From assembly GCF_022605725.1 (NCBI RefSeq), contig NC_065549.1, forward strand, positions 29,713,690-29,777,689: a stretch of DNA of 64,000 nucleotides, written 5' to 3'. This DNA comes from Anthonomus grandis grandis (Eukaryota > Arthropoda > Insecta > Coleoptera > Curculionidae). Position 1 is the first letter of the stretch. Every line of letters starts with the position of its first letter. The notes below the pieces were generated by a model. The model had not been told where the DNA came from. It searched no databases and saw only the letters and a list, made by a program, of their open reading frames with translations. The position numbers were made by a program, and so were the translations under genes. Shown here one piece after another: positions 13,390-26,219 of this stretch.

Positions 13390-14720
13390 AAGGCTAATAT
13401 GGAGACCGAGAAATTAATGGAGCTACTATTAAAGAAGTGTAAAGAGCAGGATAAGAAATAAGACGAGCGAGACAGTAAGTACAGAGAGAAAGAAGAACGA
13501 AAGAATGTGCGTACTTTAGAGATGAGTGAACAATGAAGCCCATCTACAACAGGTGTACCAGACGCAATTGAAACCTAAAAGGCAACAACCCAAGAAAGGA
13601 CTCCAACAGTTTGAAGCGGACTTTGCTCGACTAGTAATTCTGGCTTACCCTTTCGGCCAACGGAATTTCGAGAACAAATCTCCAAAAAATTGTTTCATAT
13701 TTGAGTTCGAGATCCAAATACTAACGCCGTCATTAAGATGACTCACCACAAAAGTATTTCAGAAGCTTTGGCTTATGTACTGGAGTATATGGCAGCTTTT
13801 CAAGCAAGCAACTAATAGGCAGACCCGGATAAGACATGTCGCATCACACTTCGAAGAGTGACCTCAAAGATTGCTTAAAGAAGGTTAGGTAATTTTTCGC
13901 TAGAAAACTCATTCATTCCACTGTTGGAACTATAATGAGAAGGGACACCTTAAACGCCAATGATCCAAGCTTTTGATAGACGCAAGAAACCAGGAATACT
14001 TTATTAGGAAGTGTGTAACAGAAGTGATGGATATGGTTATATTAGGATTAGATGGTATGAATTCTCAGCAGTTTGAAATGGATGTACACAACGGCATATC
14101 GATGACGAAATCTAAAGAGGTCCTTATGCACCATCTACATCGAGATATTGAAAATGCACGAGTCGTTACGTTATCTCAGGATATTATCATACAAGCAAAT
14201 TCAGAGGTGGTGGTTAATGCTACAACTGGGCGGACGGAAAAAAGGAATTGAAATAAGAGCAACTTACTTGTGTTCGTATTGGCATTAATAGTTCTGAAGA
14301 GTGGGGCGCAGCTAATATAATTCAGAATCAGTGCGATGATTCATAATTTGGCCTTATTTATGAACTAAAGTCTCGGGAAATTTAGCCAGAATAAGAAAAT
14401 ATATATGACAAATCCCAGAAACTAAATGCTTACTGGGCTTAATGGCTTTAAAGAATCAGGCAGAGCATAGATGAAAGATATATTTGAAAACGGATTTCAG
14501 TTCTTTTTGAACAAAAGAAGAGCGTTTGCAAATGGTTCATGAAGAGACATGGGATAAACTTCACCTAGAAGGTAACAAAATAAAATCACGTTATGACATA
14601 AAGGCGAATTCTACCGGTTTTAACCGGGACAGAGTCTGGTAATACAATCTACAAAGAACGGAGGGCAAGTCACCAAAGCTCCAGAAGGATGTGAAAAGTT
14701 TATTTCATATAGAAAATAAT
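13390..14720 (+). pseudogene. Deleted Ty3/Gypsy gag-pol remnant
   Basis: A decayed plus-strand retrotransposon read through several frames. In order: a gag start at about 13399 (M-E-T-E-K-L-M-E-L-L then a charged helix); a gag core at 13526-13700 with L-Q-Q-F-E-A-D and L-A-Y-P; an A-L-A-Y-V-L-E segment near 13770; a zinc knuckle near 13920 (C-W-N-Y-N-E-K-G-H-L, second Cys changed to Tyr); a protease-region fragment with V-I-L-G-L-D near 14035; a stretch resembling the integrase linker near 14330-14450; and an integrase C-terminal fragment near 14540-14700 ending in S-P-K-L-Q. Reverse transcriptase, RNase H and the integrase core are missing. With LTR-like flanks 1.5 kb apart, this is an internally deleted, dead element. 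Confidence 0.65.
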
Positions 14721-14724
14721 TTCC

Positions 14725-14830
14725 AAATTATTCCGTGAGTCTTTAAAAGGGACCGAGTTTCGTGATATTTTAAGCAGTTTTGTTGTTTACCTTAGGAATA
14801 ATTAAATGATAGTCAACGCCAGTCAGGTGA
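14725..14830 (+). repeat. Right LTR remnant of Gypsy copy 1
   Basis: Imperfect direct copy of about 13236-13340 lying directly after the gag/pol remnant. Confidence 0.45.
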
Positions 14831-15665
14831 AATTTTTAATGTTGTCAATTAAAAAAAAGTGTAGTTTTGACATAAAAGTGTTTTCTGGAGTGTATTCCAG
14901 AAAGAGTATGTTTCTGAATTTCGTTACAATATTTACCGTAAAATTCACAAATTGGGTCCACACAGTTTAGAGTTTCAAGACTTTTAAGCATAAGAACACA
15001 ACATTTACTTAAATAACCAAACGCACAAAATGAAAATCAAACATGGCAAACACAGATCAGTAAGTCATTCGGTACTAGAGGCGGGAAATTTAAATAGTCA
15101 GTTAACAGCGCTAAAGATTTATATGATTGGCAACTAAATTACGTCACACGTAATGTTTATCGAAGTTTATTTGCTTCGGCTATATAATATGTTGATTTTG
15201 GTTTGAAGATTTTTGTTTAATATTTAGGATTACCTAAGAAAACATACTATAAGTTTATAATAAAAAATTAATAATTGCAATATGAGTATTTATTTATTTT
15301 TGGCTCAATGTAAATTATTGGCATTTTAGTATCTATTATATTTCTTTATTCAATAATAAACTATACAAAAAATATAAGAAAACTAATTATTTATTTTTTA
15401 ATGATTTTTCTTTATTTAAAATTCAAAATGTATCATCAAATTAATAAGTGATTAAAATATACTCAGAAATACTGTATATCTTAGTCAATTTTTTTTTCGG
15501 ATATGGTATTCTGAAAATCAGCTATTCTTTATCAATTTAATATTCAGAAAACAAAGGGAAAAATCTATATGTAAAAAGAAAGAAAAAAACGTTTTAATTT
15601 CCTTTGATTATATATGTAAAAATATTTTTCTCCTTTACGTAAAAATGGTTATAATAAAATAGTTG
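14831..15665. other. AT-rich DNA, nothing recognised
   Basis: No feature recognised. Confidence 0.4.
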
Positions 15666-15768
15666 AATAGAAGTCCATATTTTGTAGGAGAATGTGTATA
15701 ATTATAAATATTACAAATAGGGGAAGTCTTTTTTTCCAAGAAAAATGCATGTAGGTCACTTAGGTAAA

Positions 15769-15812
15769 TGTATTATGCATTTCAGCTGTGTAAACAGCCA
15801 TCATCAGATACA
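15769..15812 (-). ncRNA. Hammerhead ribozyme motif 1L
   Basis: Read on the minus strand: stem I TGTAT, core CTGATGA, stem II GGCTGT/ACAGCT around a short loop, core GAAA, a 2 bp stem III (AT-GC-AT), cleavage triplet ATA, then stem I ATACA. All core bases of a type I hammerhead are present and stem I pairs fully. Cleavage would fall after 15774 on this strand. Confidence 0.75.
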
Positions 15813-15914
15813 GAACATTACAAAAAACATATATATAACAACTGGTTGTTTTTATTCCCGATAACGGGTAATTTTTGTTTTATTTGGTGAACGTATATGT
15901 TTTTTGTAATGTTC

Positions 15915-15958
15915 TGTATCTGATGATGGCTGTTTACACAGCCGAAATGCATAATACA
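15915..15958 (+). ncRNA. Hammerhead ribozyme motif 1R
   Basis: Plus-strand partner of 1L: TGTAT, CTGATGA, stem II GGCTGT/ACAGCC (perfect), GAAA, 2 bp stem III, ATA, ATACA. The single difference from 1L lies in stem II and restores the terminal G-C pair. Predicted cleavage after 15953. Confidence 0.8.
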
Positions 15959-16086
15959 TTTACCTAAGTGACCTACATGCATTTTTCTTGGAGATAAAGA
16001 CTTCCCCTATTTGTAATATTTATAATAAAATAATTACTTATAGTACAATAGAAGCCCATATTTTGCAGAGGAGCATGAATGAGTAT

Positions 16087-18250
16087 AGGTTTTAAAAACT
16101 TTTCATTCTCATCGAAAGAGTTATGTATTTTAAGGAGACCGTTGTTTTTAAACTACATAATTAACTATATTTAAAATGTAACTGTATTTAATTTTTTAAT
16201 GAGCCTGAATATTATAATTCAGATAGAAGTTAACTACTTTGAAACACTGAAGTTTTATTTATTAATTCTAATGTTATCGTTTTGGAAAATATCTACTGGG
16301 GAAACATAAAATCATAAACAATAAACTGTTTTTTCTGCTAGTTTTAGGATTTAAAAAGTTAAATTAAATAAAAAATAGGCAAAATCCAGTCAAAATTATT
16401 ACATCTATTTTTTTTATACCATGGTCGAAATCAATATTCGTAACAGTACGGCTTTGAATATGCCGGCATGCGCCACTTGGAGCCACCTTATTATTTAGTC
16501 CGGAGTCTATGGCTGGATTTTTACGTGTCCAGTATATTAAAATTATTAAATTTTCGTGAAAATCTTAATTTTTTAATTAAGAGAATTTTATTTTTAAATT
16601 TTTTTTACAGATATGTTCGTCCGCGTTTAATAGAATTTAATAGAATAAATTTGCTTAATAAATTACATTAAAAGATCATAAGGGTCCGTATTATTGCGCA
16701 TTATGGCGGTTTCAGATCACAGAAAGTAAATTGTCGTTGACGGCAATTATACCGATATTAATATAACAACAGCACTAAACTCAATAATCAATTTCATGAA
16801 TAAAAGATTTACGATGTTAGACCGTTAAAGACAACGGAATAGGGAACAGTTCTTGCTCTAAAATAAATCTTAAGTATCAGCGTTGTGGCGTTACTGCTTA
16901 TATCAAGAAGTACAAGCAATAACTTTGATTTCTTTAGTGTAATGCCCTATAAGTTGATTGATATGATGTTTGCAATATGACTTCCTATACTTATTTGCAG
17001 CTGTTTCTATAAAAAAAATTATTTGTGATTTTCTTTCATTAAATAGCAGGCACTTATTACAAAATTCTTACTACTATATAAGGCTGAAAATATATCATAT
17101 TTCAGTTAGCGGTTTCATAAGCCCTTATATATTTATCCTTAAACAGGTTTATTACATAATATACAAAGATTCCCTCAAAAATAAAAAAACAACAAATATG
17201 TTTTAAAAAATTCGTTAGTAAATCATTATTATCTATGAATGGTCATGATAATAGTTAAATGACCTTTATATCTTTTGTATTATTGTATTGAGTTACCATT
17301 AGTCTAACAATTTTGAAGATGGAAGAAATTAATCACTTAAATGAAGTGTTTTATGTTCAATCGAATTATAGCATGAACATATCGAAAGTTTTTATATTAC
17401 CATATTTGAGTGTGTATATTCTTACTAAATTACAAGCTGAAATAATAAAACAAAATAAAATGGATGGATGTCTTAGTAACTTGTAGCTTTTTTATTTCAC
17501 TGGCGCCAGTTCTTCAAAGCAATTGATAACTCATTGCTGGAAATATTCCTCAGTCTATATATACATTGTATCCATATATTGTATAAATTTTGTCCTTAAT
17601 ATTTCTTCACAAATAAAAATTAAGAAGTTATATCTAATCTAACTATGCAAATTATAACTCTGAATAAGACTAAAATGTCTAAAAAATAATATAAAAACCA
17701 TTGGAGTTTTCTTAACATATATTAAATAATTTTCCAAACAATTGTATACAAATAGTATATTAACAAAGAAATTCGCAAATATTAAAAAGCAATAATAGAA
17801 TTGAAATACTACTAAATATTGTTTTTCAAATACTGCTATTCGTAAATATATATTTTTTAATTATCGTGAAAGGATTTCTCCATATTTCCTAAGATAGGAA
17901 ATATTTTTGTCGCTATTTTGGTCTCCACGTGCATATGTGATATAACTTAATCAATTCCAAAATTTCTGTTAGTGTTAGTGTTTTTGCTAAGAATATTGTT
18001 ATTTTCAAGAAAAGTTTTCTTTATTATATACAATTGTTTTAAAAGTATATACAATTGTTTTACATATGTATATGTATATGTATTTAATATTTTTTACATT
18101 TTTACACTTTTAAGGTTTTTTACAATAACTAACTAGTACAAGCAGATGTTTAACCAGTTTCTGCGGTTATTATTTATATGCCTTTTTAAGTTTAATATAT
18201 TATTATAGAATATTGGATGTATTTTCTTGTTAAATTAACTGCTTTTGAAA
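16087..18250. other. AT-rich DNA, nothing recognised
   Basis: Short frames at 16468-16671 and 16970-17206 show no motif. A 21 bp unit is repeated twice near 18030-18065 ('tatacaattgtttta'). Confidence 0.4.
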
Positions 18251-18252
18251 TT

Positions 18253-19420
18253 GTAAGGCAGTGGGTCGCTAAAGAGGCTGTTACGCACATAGGTCTCCTG
18301 ATGGACCCGTCGTGCCCCACCGAGGGTCGGCTAAGGAAGGAACCTTGGGAAAAATGGAATTTTGAGTTCTTTAAAGCGCATTAGGTGTCTGGTGAGACAT
18401 GCACAGGGCTCATCTGCGTGTGTCCTAGTGCTTTTCCTTACCTTTCTACCATCCATTTTCGGAGGATGTACTTGTCTAGCAGACTCTACATTGATGCAAC
18501 AGCTACACATTTGGCTCTTATAAGTGTAGATTTAGGACCTACCAGCTGTTTCGCAGATCCCAGTGCAGCAACGATGTCGTTTCTTCTTTTCTACTATTAC
18601 CTGAGTGGTCAGGCGCCCAGGCTAGCTGAACCCTGCAGCCCACCTTCAACAGTTTCTCCAGGACCTTAATGCACTCCAGTCTAAGCTTAGAGCTCAACTT
18701 TTCCACTGTAATAGCCTTATTTGTGGTTTTTATAGTTTTTATGTTTTATATGTGTTAGTTTGCTTTTTTGAATAAGTTAAGTTGCGTCAAATTACATTAC
18801 AAGGTGCAGGAGCTCTAATTGGGGCTGTTAGCATAAAACCCGTTATTCATGCAAGACATTGGACTCTATCCAATTTTTGCCTTCTCTATGATAGCCCTAT
18901 ATAAGAGAATAGGTTTGATTATAGATAAGTAGATCCAGTGAAGGATCTTAGGGAACAGACTCTAGATACTACCAAAAGCTCTGCTGCAGGCCTAAAGCGC
19001 GTAGGTGGCCATTTTAATTTCGATGTCTGTGTGATCATACCAGGAGAGTTTGGAATCCAATGTAATTTCCAGAAATCAAGCTCGCAGATAGCCAACAGGA
19101 GATGTGCCAAACAAAATTACGTCTCCTCGTGAGCAGTAGGAGCTCTGTCATGCAGACCCTTCATCAATAGACCCTGGCTAGTGGCGGCGTCCTTTTCCGG
19201 GCAAAGGGTTTCCATGTCGACAGCGTAGGCCTGCGTATATACTATATAGGCTTCTTTGTTTAAGTAATTAGGCTGTTGACTATTAGCCACCGCAGGGTTG
19301 GAGACAATACTTGTCTCCGTGGGCAGCTCATACCACCAACGTTTTGACAATCCCGCTGTTAAGCTTGGTAGACACATAGTGCTATGAAAGTATGGCCTCA
19401 ATCCATTTCATCAGACAGGA
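18253..19420 (-). pseudogene. 5'-truncated I/R1-type LINE (RT end and RNase H)
   Basis: Read on the minus strand. The polymerase end near 19400-19150 includes an A-Y-A-V-D tract in place of the usual Y-A-D-D. A following RT-linker stretch near 19090-18920 reads L-G-L/I-T-L-D-S-K-L-S-W across frames. The RNase H C-terminal part at about 18690-18540 (V-L-E-K-L-L-K-V-G-C-R) matches the same region in the LINE at 61790-62944. The last ~100 bp of both copies are clearly the same sequence. Frameshifts and stops are frequent. The 3' end lies near 18253. The plus-strand frame at 18385-18669 is a shadow. Confidence 0.65.
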
Positions 19421-19788
19421 TTCCGGGCGATAACTTTCTAAAGAAACTTTACTTATACCATATTTATAGTTATGATGAAGTTAGAGTATAATTTGAAAAA
19501 AAGCATTTGACAAAACCTTGTCTCATTTAATATGTGATATAATTTCTTAATTTTATACTTATTTGCACTATTTATGAATCGTATCATAAGATATTCAAAA
19601 ATTGAGAAAGTAATTTTAAATTTCTAGCTACGTTTATTAATATACCTAATGATAATTTTTTATATTGTTGAAATAAAAAAAATATTTTAGAATATATTAA
19701 TAGCCCCAGAAATTACATTTCTAAAATTTTTTTTATATTAATAATTTTTCCTGAATCAGGATATTATTGTTTTTGAAGTAAACTAAGC
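19421..19788. other. AT-rich DNA, nothing recognised
   Basis: No feature recognised. Confidence 0.4.
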
Positions 19789-20208
19789 ATGGTGTATTTA
19801 AAAAAATGATCGCTCACGTGGATTAATCGACGTGTGCAATTACTATTTTTGGTTGCGCATTTTTTTCAACAAACATTTTGTTTACGGAGTGTCTCATATA
19901 GCCGTGAAAATTCGTTTTTTTTTTCTATTCTTAAAAGAATAAGAATTAGAGGCTTTTAAATTCATAAAAACAGCAATTTTCAAAACCGCGTATCTTAGAA
20001 ACAGTTGAATAAAAGTATAGCATCAAAATGTTTATAATTTTATTGTATGTAGAATCCAAAAATGTAATCACATACGGGGTATTCTATTTAAAATAAGAAA
20101 GTTGGTATTGACCACGACTACATGAGACACTCTGCATACTAAATTTTCGTTAAAAAAATGCGCAACCAAAATTATTGACGCGTGCGAGCATTTTTTCGAA
20201 CACACCAT
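19789..20208. mobile_element. 420 bp MITE with ~115 bp inverted arms
   Basis: Begins ATGGTGT and ends ACACCAT. The arms (19789 to about 19905 and about 20105-20208) share 'ggttgcgcattttttt' and 'gagtgtctcat' in inverted order. No ORF. The 'gtgtctcat' words resemble mariner-type ends. The inner segment near 20087 resembles 1710-1740. Confidence 0.55.
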
Positions 20209-23200
20209 TTATTTTTTATTGAATTTGTTTTATATTTTTCTCGTTTACTGTAAAAGTATAATCACATACTTTTCGAATTATTCATTATATTTTTCGAATT
20301 TTATATACCAAAAACTGTTTCTCTTCAATTTCGTTTTTTTCGTTTGTGCAGGATGAAAATAGATTTCGAAAGAGGCAAGAGATATTTAATTACACGAAAA
20401 AAGGTAATCATATATGCGAATTACACTTTCCTAAAAAAATATGTTGCCAGAATATGTCGTAGTACAAAAAAAAATACTTACCAGGGACGAAGCCAACTTC
20501 ACGAAGAATGGTATCATAGTAGTAACTTTTGTTTTTTTATTATATTAAAATCCATATAGAATAGAGTAATTTTTTGAGAACTATTTTGTTTTTTTTAATA
20601 TTGGTTAATAATCAATTTTATGGAAATTTTTATTAACCAATATTTTTAAGTATATATTGAATTATTTTCACATTATTTTTAATTAATATATATATTTTTT
20701 TTAACTTTTTCCACCCGCTAATTTAGTTTCCTCTTACTACCAAATTTTGCACTTTATTAAAATAATTTCTTCTAACTACAATAATTATTTCTTATACTGT
20801 GCGATGATTTGTGATTGTTTAGACTTGTTATGTAGGATGATCTTGAATCTTGAAATGATGATGAGGAAAAAATCTAATACAGACCTCGACATCTCAGGTA
20901 ATGTAATCTGTGATTCTGTGTCCAAAGAAGGTCTCATTGACATGAGTTTCGAACGAAAATTATTTTTATAGGGTGAACCAAAACAATGTAAAAAATAGAA
21001 AATAGTTGAAGATGTAATTGTCCATCACGTGGCTCCAATTGTCCGTCTGAGTCCGATGACGAATTAAACTCCTCAAATTTAAACCTGATCGTAATAAATT
21101 GCGGATTTTTATTTTATTGTTTTTCAAAACCATTTTTTTGCCAGGCCAAATTGCTGCCATACTTTATCTGAAGGGTGAACTTTTGGCTCAAAAACAGTAT
21201 ATATTAGCGAACTTGACAAGTTTAGTTTTTAGTAGACAGTATAAGTCTGCATATACGTGCAGTCTGCATATACATGCGAATGTACAGGGTTTCCCATTTT
21301 GGGTACTTTTGAGGGATCTTCGTTATTTTTAACGTTAATGGGATGCGGTTTTCGCGGCAGTTTGCTATTATTTCGTAAAACTAAAGATGCCGTTAACAAC
21401 ATTTTCATAGCCCTCTTAGTTTTTTTAAATATAGGGTATTTTTAAAAATGTTGCATTTTGGAACTCGTCTCGTATCTCCTTTATCCTTTAATTTATCGAA
21501 AAGGTAAAATAATATTCTTATAAATTGCATGTAAACTATTTTGTTTTCTATTAATTTTGTCATGTATAACAAGATTAATTAAAGCTGTGGGGAAATGATC
21601 CTGTTCTATATATATAAATGATGCTGTTCTATATCTGCTATGCTATATTTTCTGGAGCTTTAGCTAAACTTCTTACAACACACAAGAATAAGAATATTAA
21701 TTTTCCATTTTCAAAAGATAATACTTATTTCAATTTTCCAGGTATTTTAGAGAAAAATTAAAAATAACATATCTTGTGCATTTTTTCCGGGTGCAACTTA
21801 TTTTAATGGAATAAAAAATCTTTGGAGTAAACAACGCATTGCCAAATTTCATATTTACAATTCCTTACAATATTTACAAAACCACAAACACTTGCACACA
21901 TTTTAAGGGTTGTAATGACTAATTAATTTTAATATAATAAGAAAAAATAATTATTTTTACGGTTTCGAAAACAATAATATTATCAAAAGGTGAGTTCACC
22001 TCAGGGGACACTTCTGACCAATAGCACCGATGTGGCAACTTTCTGAAACTATTTTTTCAGTCATTTTTGGGTACGCGCATTTAACAAATCAGTCTCCTTA
22101 TCTCTAGTCTCCTTAGTTTGTTATAAAAATGGCGGCCAATGATAATATTCTATAGGACTTTTTAAGGCATTACATTGTCCTGAATAATAATATATATACG
22201 ATATAAGATTTTTTTTAATATTTCGAGTAAATTTAGAGACGTCTTCCTTGCAAAAAATTAAGCAAATGAATTCGTAGTAATATATGCTCTAAAAGTATTA
22301 GATTTTCAACTACAAGATTAAAAAAATATATTTTTCCTTTAGATATTTCAGTAACTCTCTAACTAAAGTTTTTTAGATTACAACGTATTATTTTTGGCTA
22401 AATAAAAAATACAGTAATTACTATTAAAGTAAAAAAAGTTTTTACTTTAATAGCAATAGGGCAATGCAGAAAATGAGGGTTTCATTTTTTTTATGCAAAA
22501 CCGTGCAAGCTAAAAAGGCACCAGATATGCAAAAAAGTAATAAGAAATTTTAAAAGATTTGAAAAAACCGGTAGCGTATAATTTTCTTTTAAAAATATTC
22601 AATTTGAAGTATGAAAATTTAAATATTGTATCGTAAACTGGCTCTGATTAATTAAATGGTCGAACTTAATTTTTCATGATGTTGGGAAATAACCCAACAA
22701 CACCCTTTTCTGTCATCGAGATATATTTATTTTTTAATTGCTCTATGTTCATAAGTTTAAGGACATCATCGATTCCTAGAAGGTTCCCAGTTCAGAAAAT
22801 AATCAATTTGAAGTAGTTACTTTTAAACGTTTCAAACTTTTAAAGAAAACAAATATAACCCATAAATTGTCATGAAACTGTCAGGCTCTTAAGCCCGTTT
22901 TCACATTCCTTGTTGATGAAAGAGGCACTTATTGAACATCTTATTGAATACCCACTAAGTAAAACAAGCTGGTAAAAAAGTCGCGCGGTCAAAATTTAGA
23001 AAACACAGTCGATCTTAGTTGTTGCAGAAGTCAGGTTGGGTCACTGTCCCCGAGAAGTAGTGTGTGAGTCGAGTCGCGAGTCTTACTCTTACTCGCGTTC
23101 CCTTTACTCTTTAAACCCTAACATTGAGTCTCTCTCTCTCTCCTGACTCTTGATGGCCAAATACTGGTCCAAGAGTTGCAGTACACACTCGAGTTGAGTA

Positions 23201-24049
23201 GCCAGGCAGCAGTTCTCCCCCGAATACATGATTCTTTAAAGATTTGAATAATTTTATAATTTAAAAAGGTTTTTTAATGTTACCAAGAAAGCTTTACAAA
23301 ATCCAGAGGTTACACTGTAAGTGCGAGTATACTTTGACATACGTGTAGGCACTAGCCGGCCATCCAGAATTACATTGTATAATTCTCTTAACATTATACT
23401 TGATAATGCTTCAAATTATAACTTGCGTTATATGGAAATTTTGAAAATTGTTTTTACTACCTCATAATACACAGTCTGGTGTATTTGGAGTTGTTCTTAT
23501 GTAGGGTTGCGATGTTCTTATGTAGGTCGAGAAAGCATTAATTAACAACTAATTAGCTTTATTGCTTTCTTAATTCTTAAGCAAAAAAGGATTAAGAAAA
23601 AATTACGATTTTAAATAACGATATTCCTTAAATGAAGAATCAAATAGGCCATTGGCTTGCTTAAATTCATTAAATGTTAAGTTTATTTAATAGGTACCGT
23701 CATATTATAATGTCTATTTAAGTGGGATTTTAAACTAATCCTGCATAGCTTTTTTATAAGGAATTATATTTTGCCATTAAAGATAATATATGTAAAAAAA
23801 ATATTTCTTTATAAAAATATGTCAATTATATTATTGTTATGCATTATTCATTATAAGGTTTTAAAATGTGATAAATCATTAATAATGTGTACGTAATAAA
23901 TATAAGTATAAATAATAATAATTATTATTATTATAACAATTAGCTTTATTGATACCGATTAATTGTTACGGAGGGATAATAAGAAATCCCTCGTATCTTT
24001 ACGGATGAAGTTCTGGTAAAGCTAGGTAGCGAATTAAATGCTTGAGTTG
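20209..24049. other. Long AT-rich stretch without a recognised gene
   Basis: Short frames at 20344-20559, 20747-20971 and 21099-21445 show nothing secure. A fragment near 20340-20450 faintly recalls the end of a THAP domain but is too short to call. Structures seen: a hairpin at 20599-20645 with 14 bp arms; a perfect 15 bp stem at 22421-22453; a two-unit tandem repeat at 21243-21277 (CAGTCTGCATATAC); and a GAGTC/CTC-rich patch at 23050-23200 that is more GC-rich than its surroundings. Confidence 0.45.
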
Positions 24050-25440
24050 TTAAATAGTTGAAACATTTGCATTTTGAATTTATTTTCAGAAAAACTGAAC
24101 ATGCTGTATGAAACAAGGTATATAAGCAATATTACAATAATACAAATGGGATAATATTACTGACTCACACTAACTGAGCCTAGCTATTGTATCAAAAACG
24201 CCTCTTTATGCATAGAGAATAATGTAAATTTTCAAAATAAATTTCTGTATAACTGAATACATAGCAACTCGAATCTTAAAGCTAAATCAATATAAAGAAC
24301 CAAATTCTTGCAAGTGTCTATTGGGTTTAACGAAATATCATTTAGAGTCAATGAAAAATGCTAATCATTCAAAATAGTTTTTTTTAAATTTACCAAACAA
24401 AATAATTGAGTGTTGTTTTTATTAATCTGTGTCTGTGAGCTATAGAAACATTGTGTATGTTTTAAAACTCAGTGTTCATATTCCTACATGACAAAGAAAT
24501 ATTACTAGGATTAAAAGAAGCTAGGCTTGAGTGTCATCCGTAAGTTGATGGGACTTAAAATGTTCCAGAAATTGAGAAAAGTCTGCTATATAATAGAAGG
24601 GGATCCAGCACACTTCCTTGAGGGAAACCTTGATTAATTATTTTAACTTTAGAGCTTAAGTCATTGTATACTATAATTTGTTTTCTATTAATAAAATAAT
24701 TTTATTATAAGAGCGGCATCCCCATAATATTTTAACTTAGTTAAATATATTTATAATTAGTTCATTAGTTCTATCTTATCGAAAGCTTTACTAAAATCAA
24801 GACGAATTAAGCAAATCCGTAAGTTTTTATCACAAGTAATGATATAATTTTATCATAAAATAGTATTCCTTTCAAAAAAGAGAAAGTTGTTCAGCTACAA
24901 CTTTTCAAGAATTTTAGAAAGTACTGCAAAACTACTAATTGGACAAAAGTCGTTTCGCTTAGAAGGATTAAACAATTTTCGGATGGGGACCATACATGCA
25001 TCTTTCCACTCCTGAAGCAATATACCTATAATAAGGCAATAGTTAGTTAGTACGACAATATGCTATGATAAAATAATTTATAAGGATACCTTATTACATT
25101 CTATAAGTCACATTTAAAGAGAAATCTAATCTGTTTTACGACCTCAGTTGAGACAGGGGAAAAATTAATGAATCGTTGTCATGAAAGTTTTTATTGTTAA
25201 AATATTTATTAACAAAATTGGTTTTCTCTTATTATCACTACTGTTAATATCCAAAATTTGTGGAATTGACTTAATAAATTAACAATTAATCTTCATTGGC
25301 TGTCCGATTAGGTTAAATGTGCGCTAGAAACTTTTTGTTTCTTTTTTAAATGTGTTCCTAAGGAAAGCTTTTTTTCTGCCCATACCATTATACTAATATG
25401 ATTCTGAAGTGATTTATATTTATTCAAGTTAGTGTCAGTT
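24050..25440 (-). pseudogene. Decayed Jockey/CR1-type LINE, inserted in Gypsy copy 2
   Basis: Minus-strand fragments in the order expected of LINE ORF2. First a linker near 25390-25320 (K-Y-K-S-L-Q-N then a basic helix). Then RT start motifs near 25000-24900 (P-I-x-S-F-A-V-L-S-K-I-L-E-K), a G-F-P-Q-G-S-V-L-D-P-L-L block near 24625-24590, and an active-site remnant near 24530 reading L-T-D-D-T-Q. The thumb and C-terminal domain follows at about 24300-24070, with L-S-H-L-Y-Y-C. Every motif is interrupted by stops or frameshifts. It lies just beyond the C-terminal part of the split Gypsy integrase. Confidence 0.65.
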
Positions 25441-26109
25441 TTATGTTATTTATAGCGATACCCCCTTATGGCCTTATTTCTTAGGCTCATCATGAACATC
25501 AAGAGCTCGGTTTTAAGAGTAGTGGTGTTCGCATCGCGGCTTGGTTACCTTGTTTTTGGTGAGAAAGGGCGTAGAAACCTCGACTGTGGAAATCGAATTC
25601 CAGTAGCCAGTCGGAAAAGTCGTTGCTGCAACCGGAACTAGGCGCGGCGCTAAGCGCAGATTCCTTTTAATCCAGAGTTCTTGGGGTGACGGAAGACACG
25701 AATGGTATGCGGCGGCTATATATAATTAGTTAGGTTTGTCCGAAATCTTGAGATTTTGGAGCTGAAAGAGACCGGTTATTGGTAAAACCAGTAGCAGTCT
25801 GGAGAGGTAACTTCAGTACGACTGCATCTCTCTTCTTGATGACAGTATCTCAAAGGTCATCAACAACGCCAGCAGCACTACTTGATAATGTATTTAGCAT
25901 AGCACGATCAAATCTCTCGTACTATTTATTAGCTCTCGAAGTTGCCACTGCATTCAAGACGTGCTTCAAACCATTATTTTCACAAAACGTTTTGCATGTA
26001 GGTGAGGTGAATGCTGTGCCTCTATCTGACACAACTCTGGTCGGTGCCCCAAAGATATACATAATGTTGTTTAAAGCTTCGGCTACAGGTTTTTTAGTTA
26101 CATCCTTTA
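25441..26109 (-). pseudogene. Gypsy copy 2, integrase C-terminal half
   Basis: Minus strand from 26109: the frame reads D-V-T-K-K-P, then a catalytic-core segment F-G-A-P-T-R-V-V-S-D-R-G-T-A-F, then H-V-L-N-A-V-A-T near 25945. This is the second half of a Ty3/Gypsy integrase core, including the second catalytic Asp. The first half ends at 37611, about 11.5 kb away, at the codons for K-D-V. The two pieces share the 10 bp word ACATCCTTTA at 26100-26109 and 37599-37608, so they are one element split by the Penelope composite. The downstream tail to 25441 is decayed and may include part of the 3' LTR. The plus-strand frame 25779-26114 is a shadow. Confidence 0.75.
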
Positions 26110-26112
26110 CAT

Positions 26113-26219
26113 AGCGGGTTGGGAAGGATAGGAAGACTTCTCTACAAATGAAAATACCAATCTTTTTGTCAAGAGTTATGCATTTCGGTGAGTTTACTCA
26201 TCATCATCAGACTCTAAAA
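26113..26219 (-). repeat. Penelope terminal repeat a
   Basis: About 105 bp matching 34442-34549 in the same orientation. It shares the words 'tagcgggttgggaagg' and 'ccaatctttttgtcaagag'. It contains a hammerhead motif on the minus strand and directly abuts the target duplication. Confidence 0.75.
26172..26215 (-). ncRNA. Hammerhead motif in terminal repeat a
   Basis: Minus strand: stem I AGAGT, core CTGATGA, stem II GAUGAG/CUCACC (one mismatch), GAAA, 2 bp stem III AT-GC-AT, ATA-type cleavage site, stem I ACTCT. The core is intact and stem I pairs fully. Confidence 0.7.

Larger units (their letters stand above)
15701..16046. mobile_element. Inverted-hammerhead element 1
   Basis: Two near-identical inverted arms (15701-15834 and 15894-16026, about 133 bp each) surround a 59 bp loop, followed by an unpaired tail of about 20 bp. 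Each arm carries a hammerhead motif, minus strand on the left and plus strand on the right. An imperfect direct repeat of about 35-40 bp (15666-15700 and 16047-16086) flanks it and may be a long target duplication. No ORF. The layout matches the elements at 31579 and 57507. It is probably a non-autonomous element related to Penelope-type terminal repeats. Confidence 0.65.

Noticed and set aside
20340..20450. Possible THAP zinc-finger end (ICELHFP-like)
   Set aside because: Too short, no N-terminal Cys pair, and frame broken soon after.
21030..21075. Text resembling a classic hammerhead (CTGAGTCCGATGACGAA)
   Set aside because: The first box is incomplete and the A-rich box is displaced; the resemblance is superficial.
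25779..26114. 111-codon plus-strand ORF
   Set aside because: Shadow of the Gypsy integrase on the minus strand.
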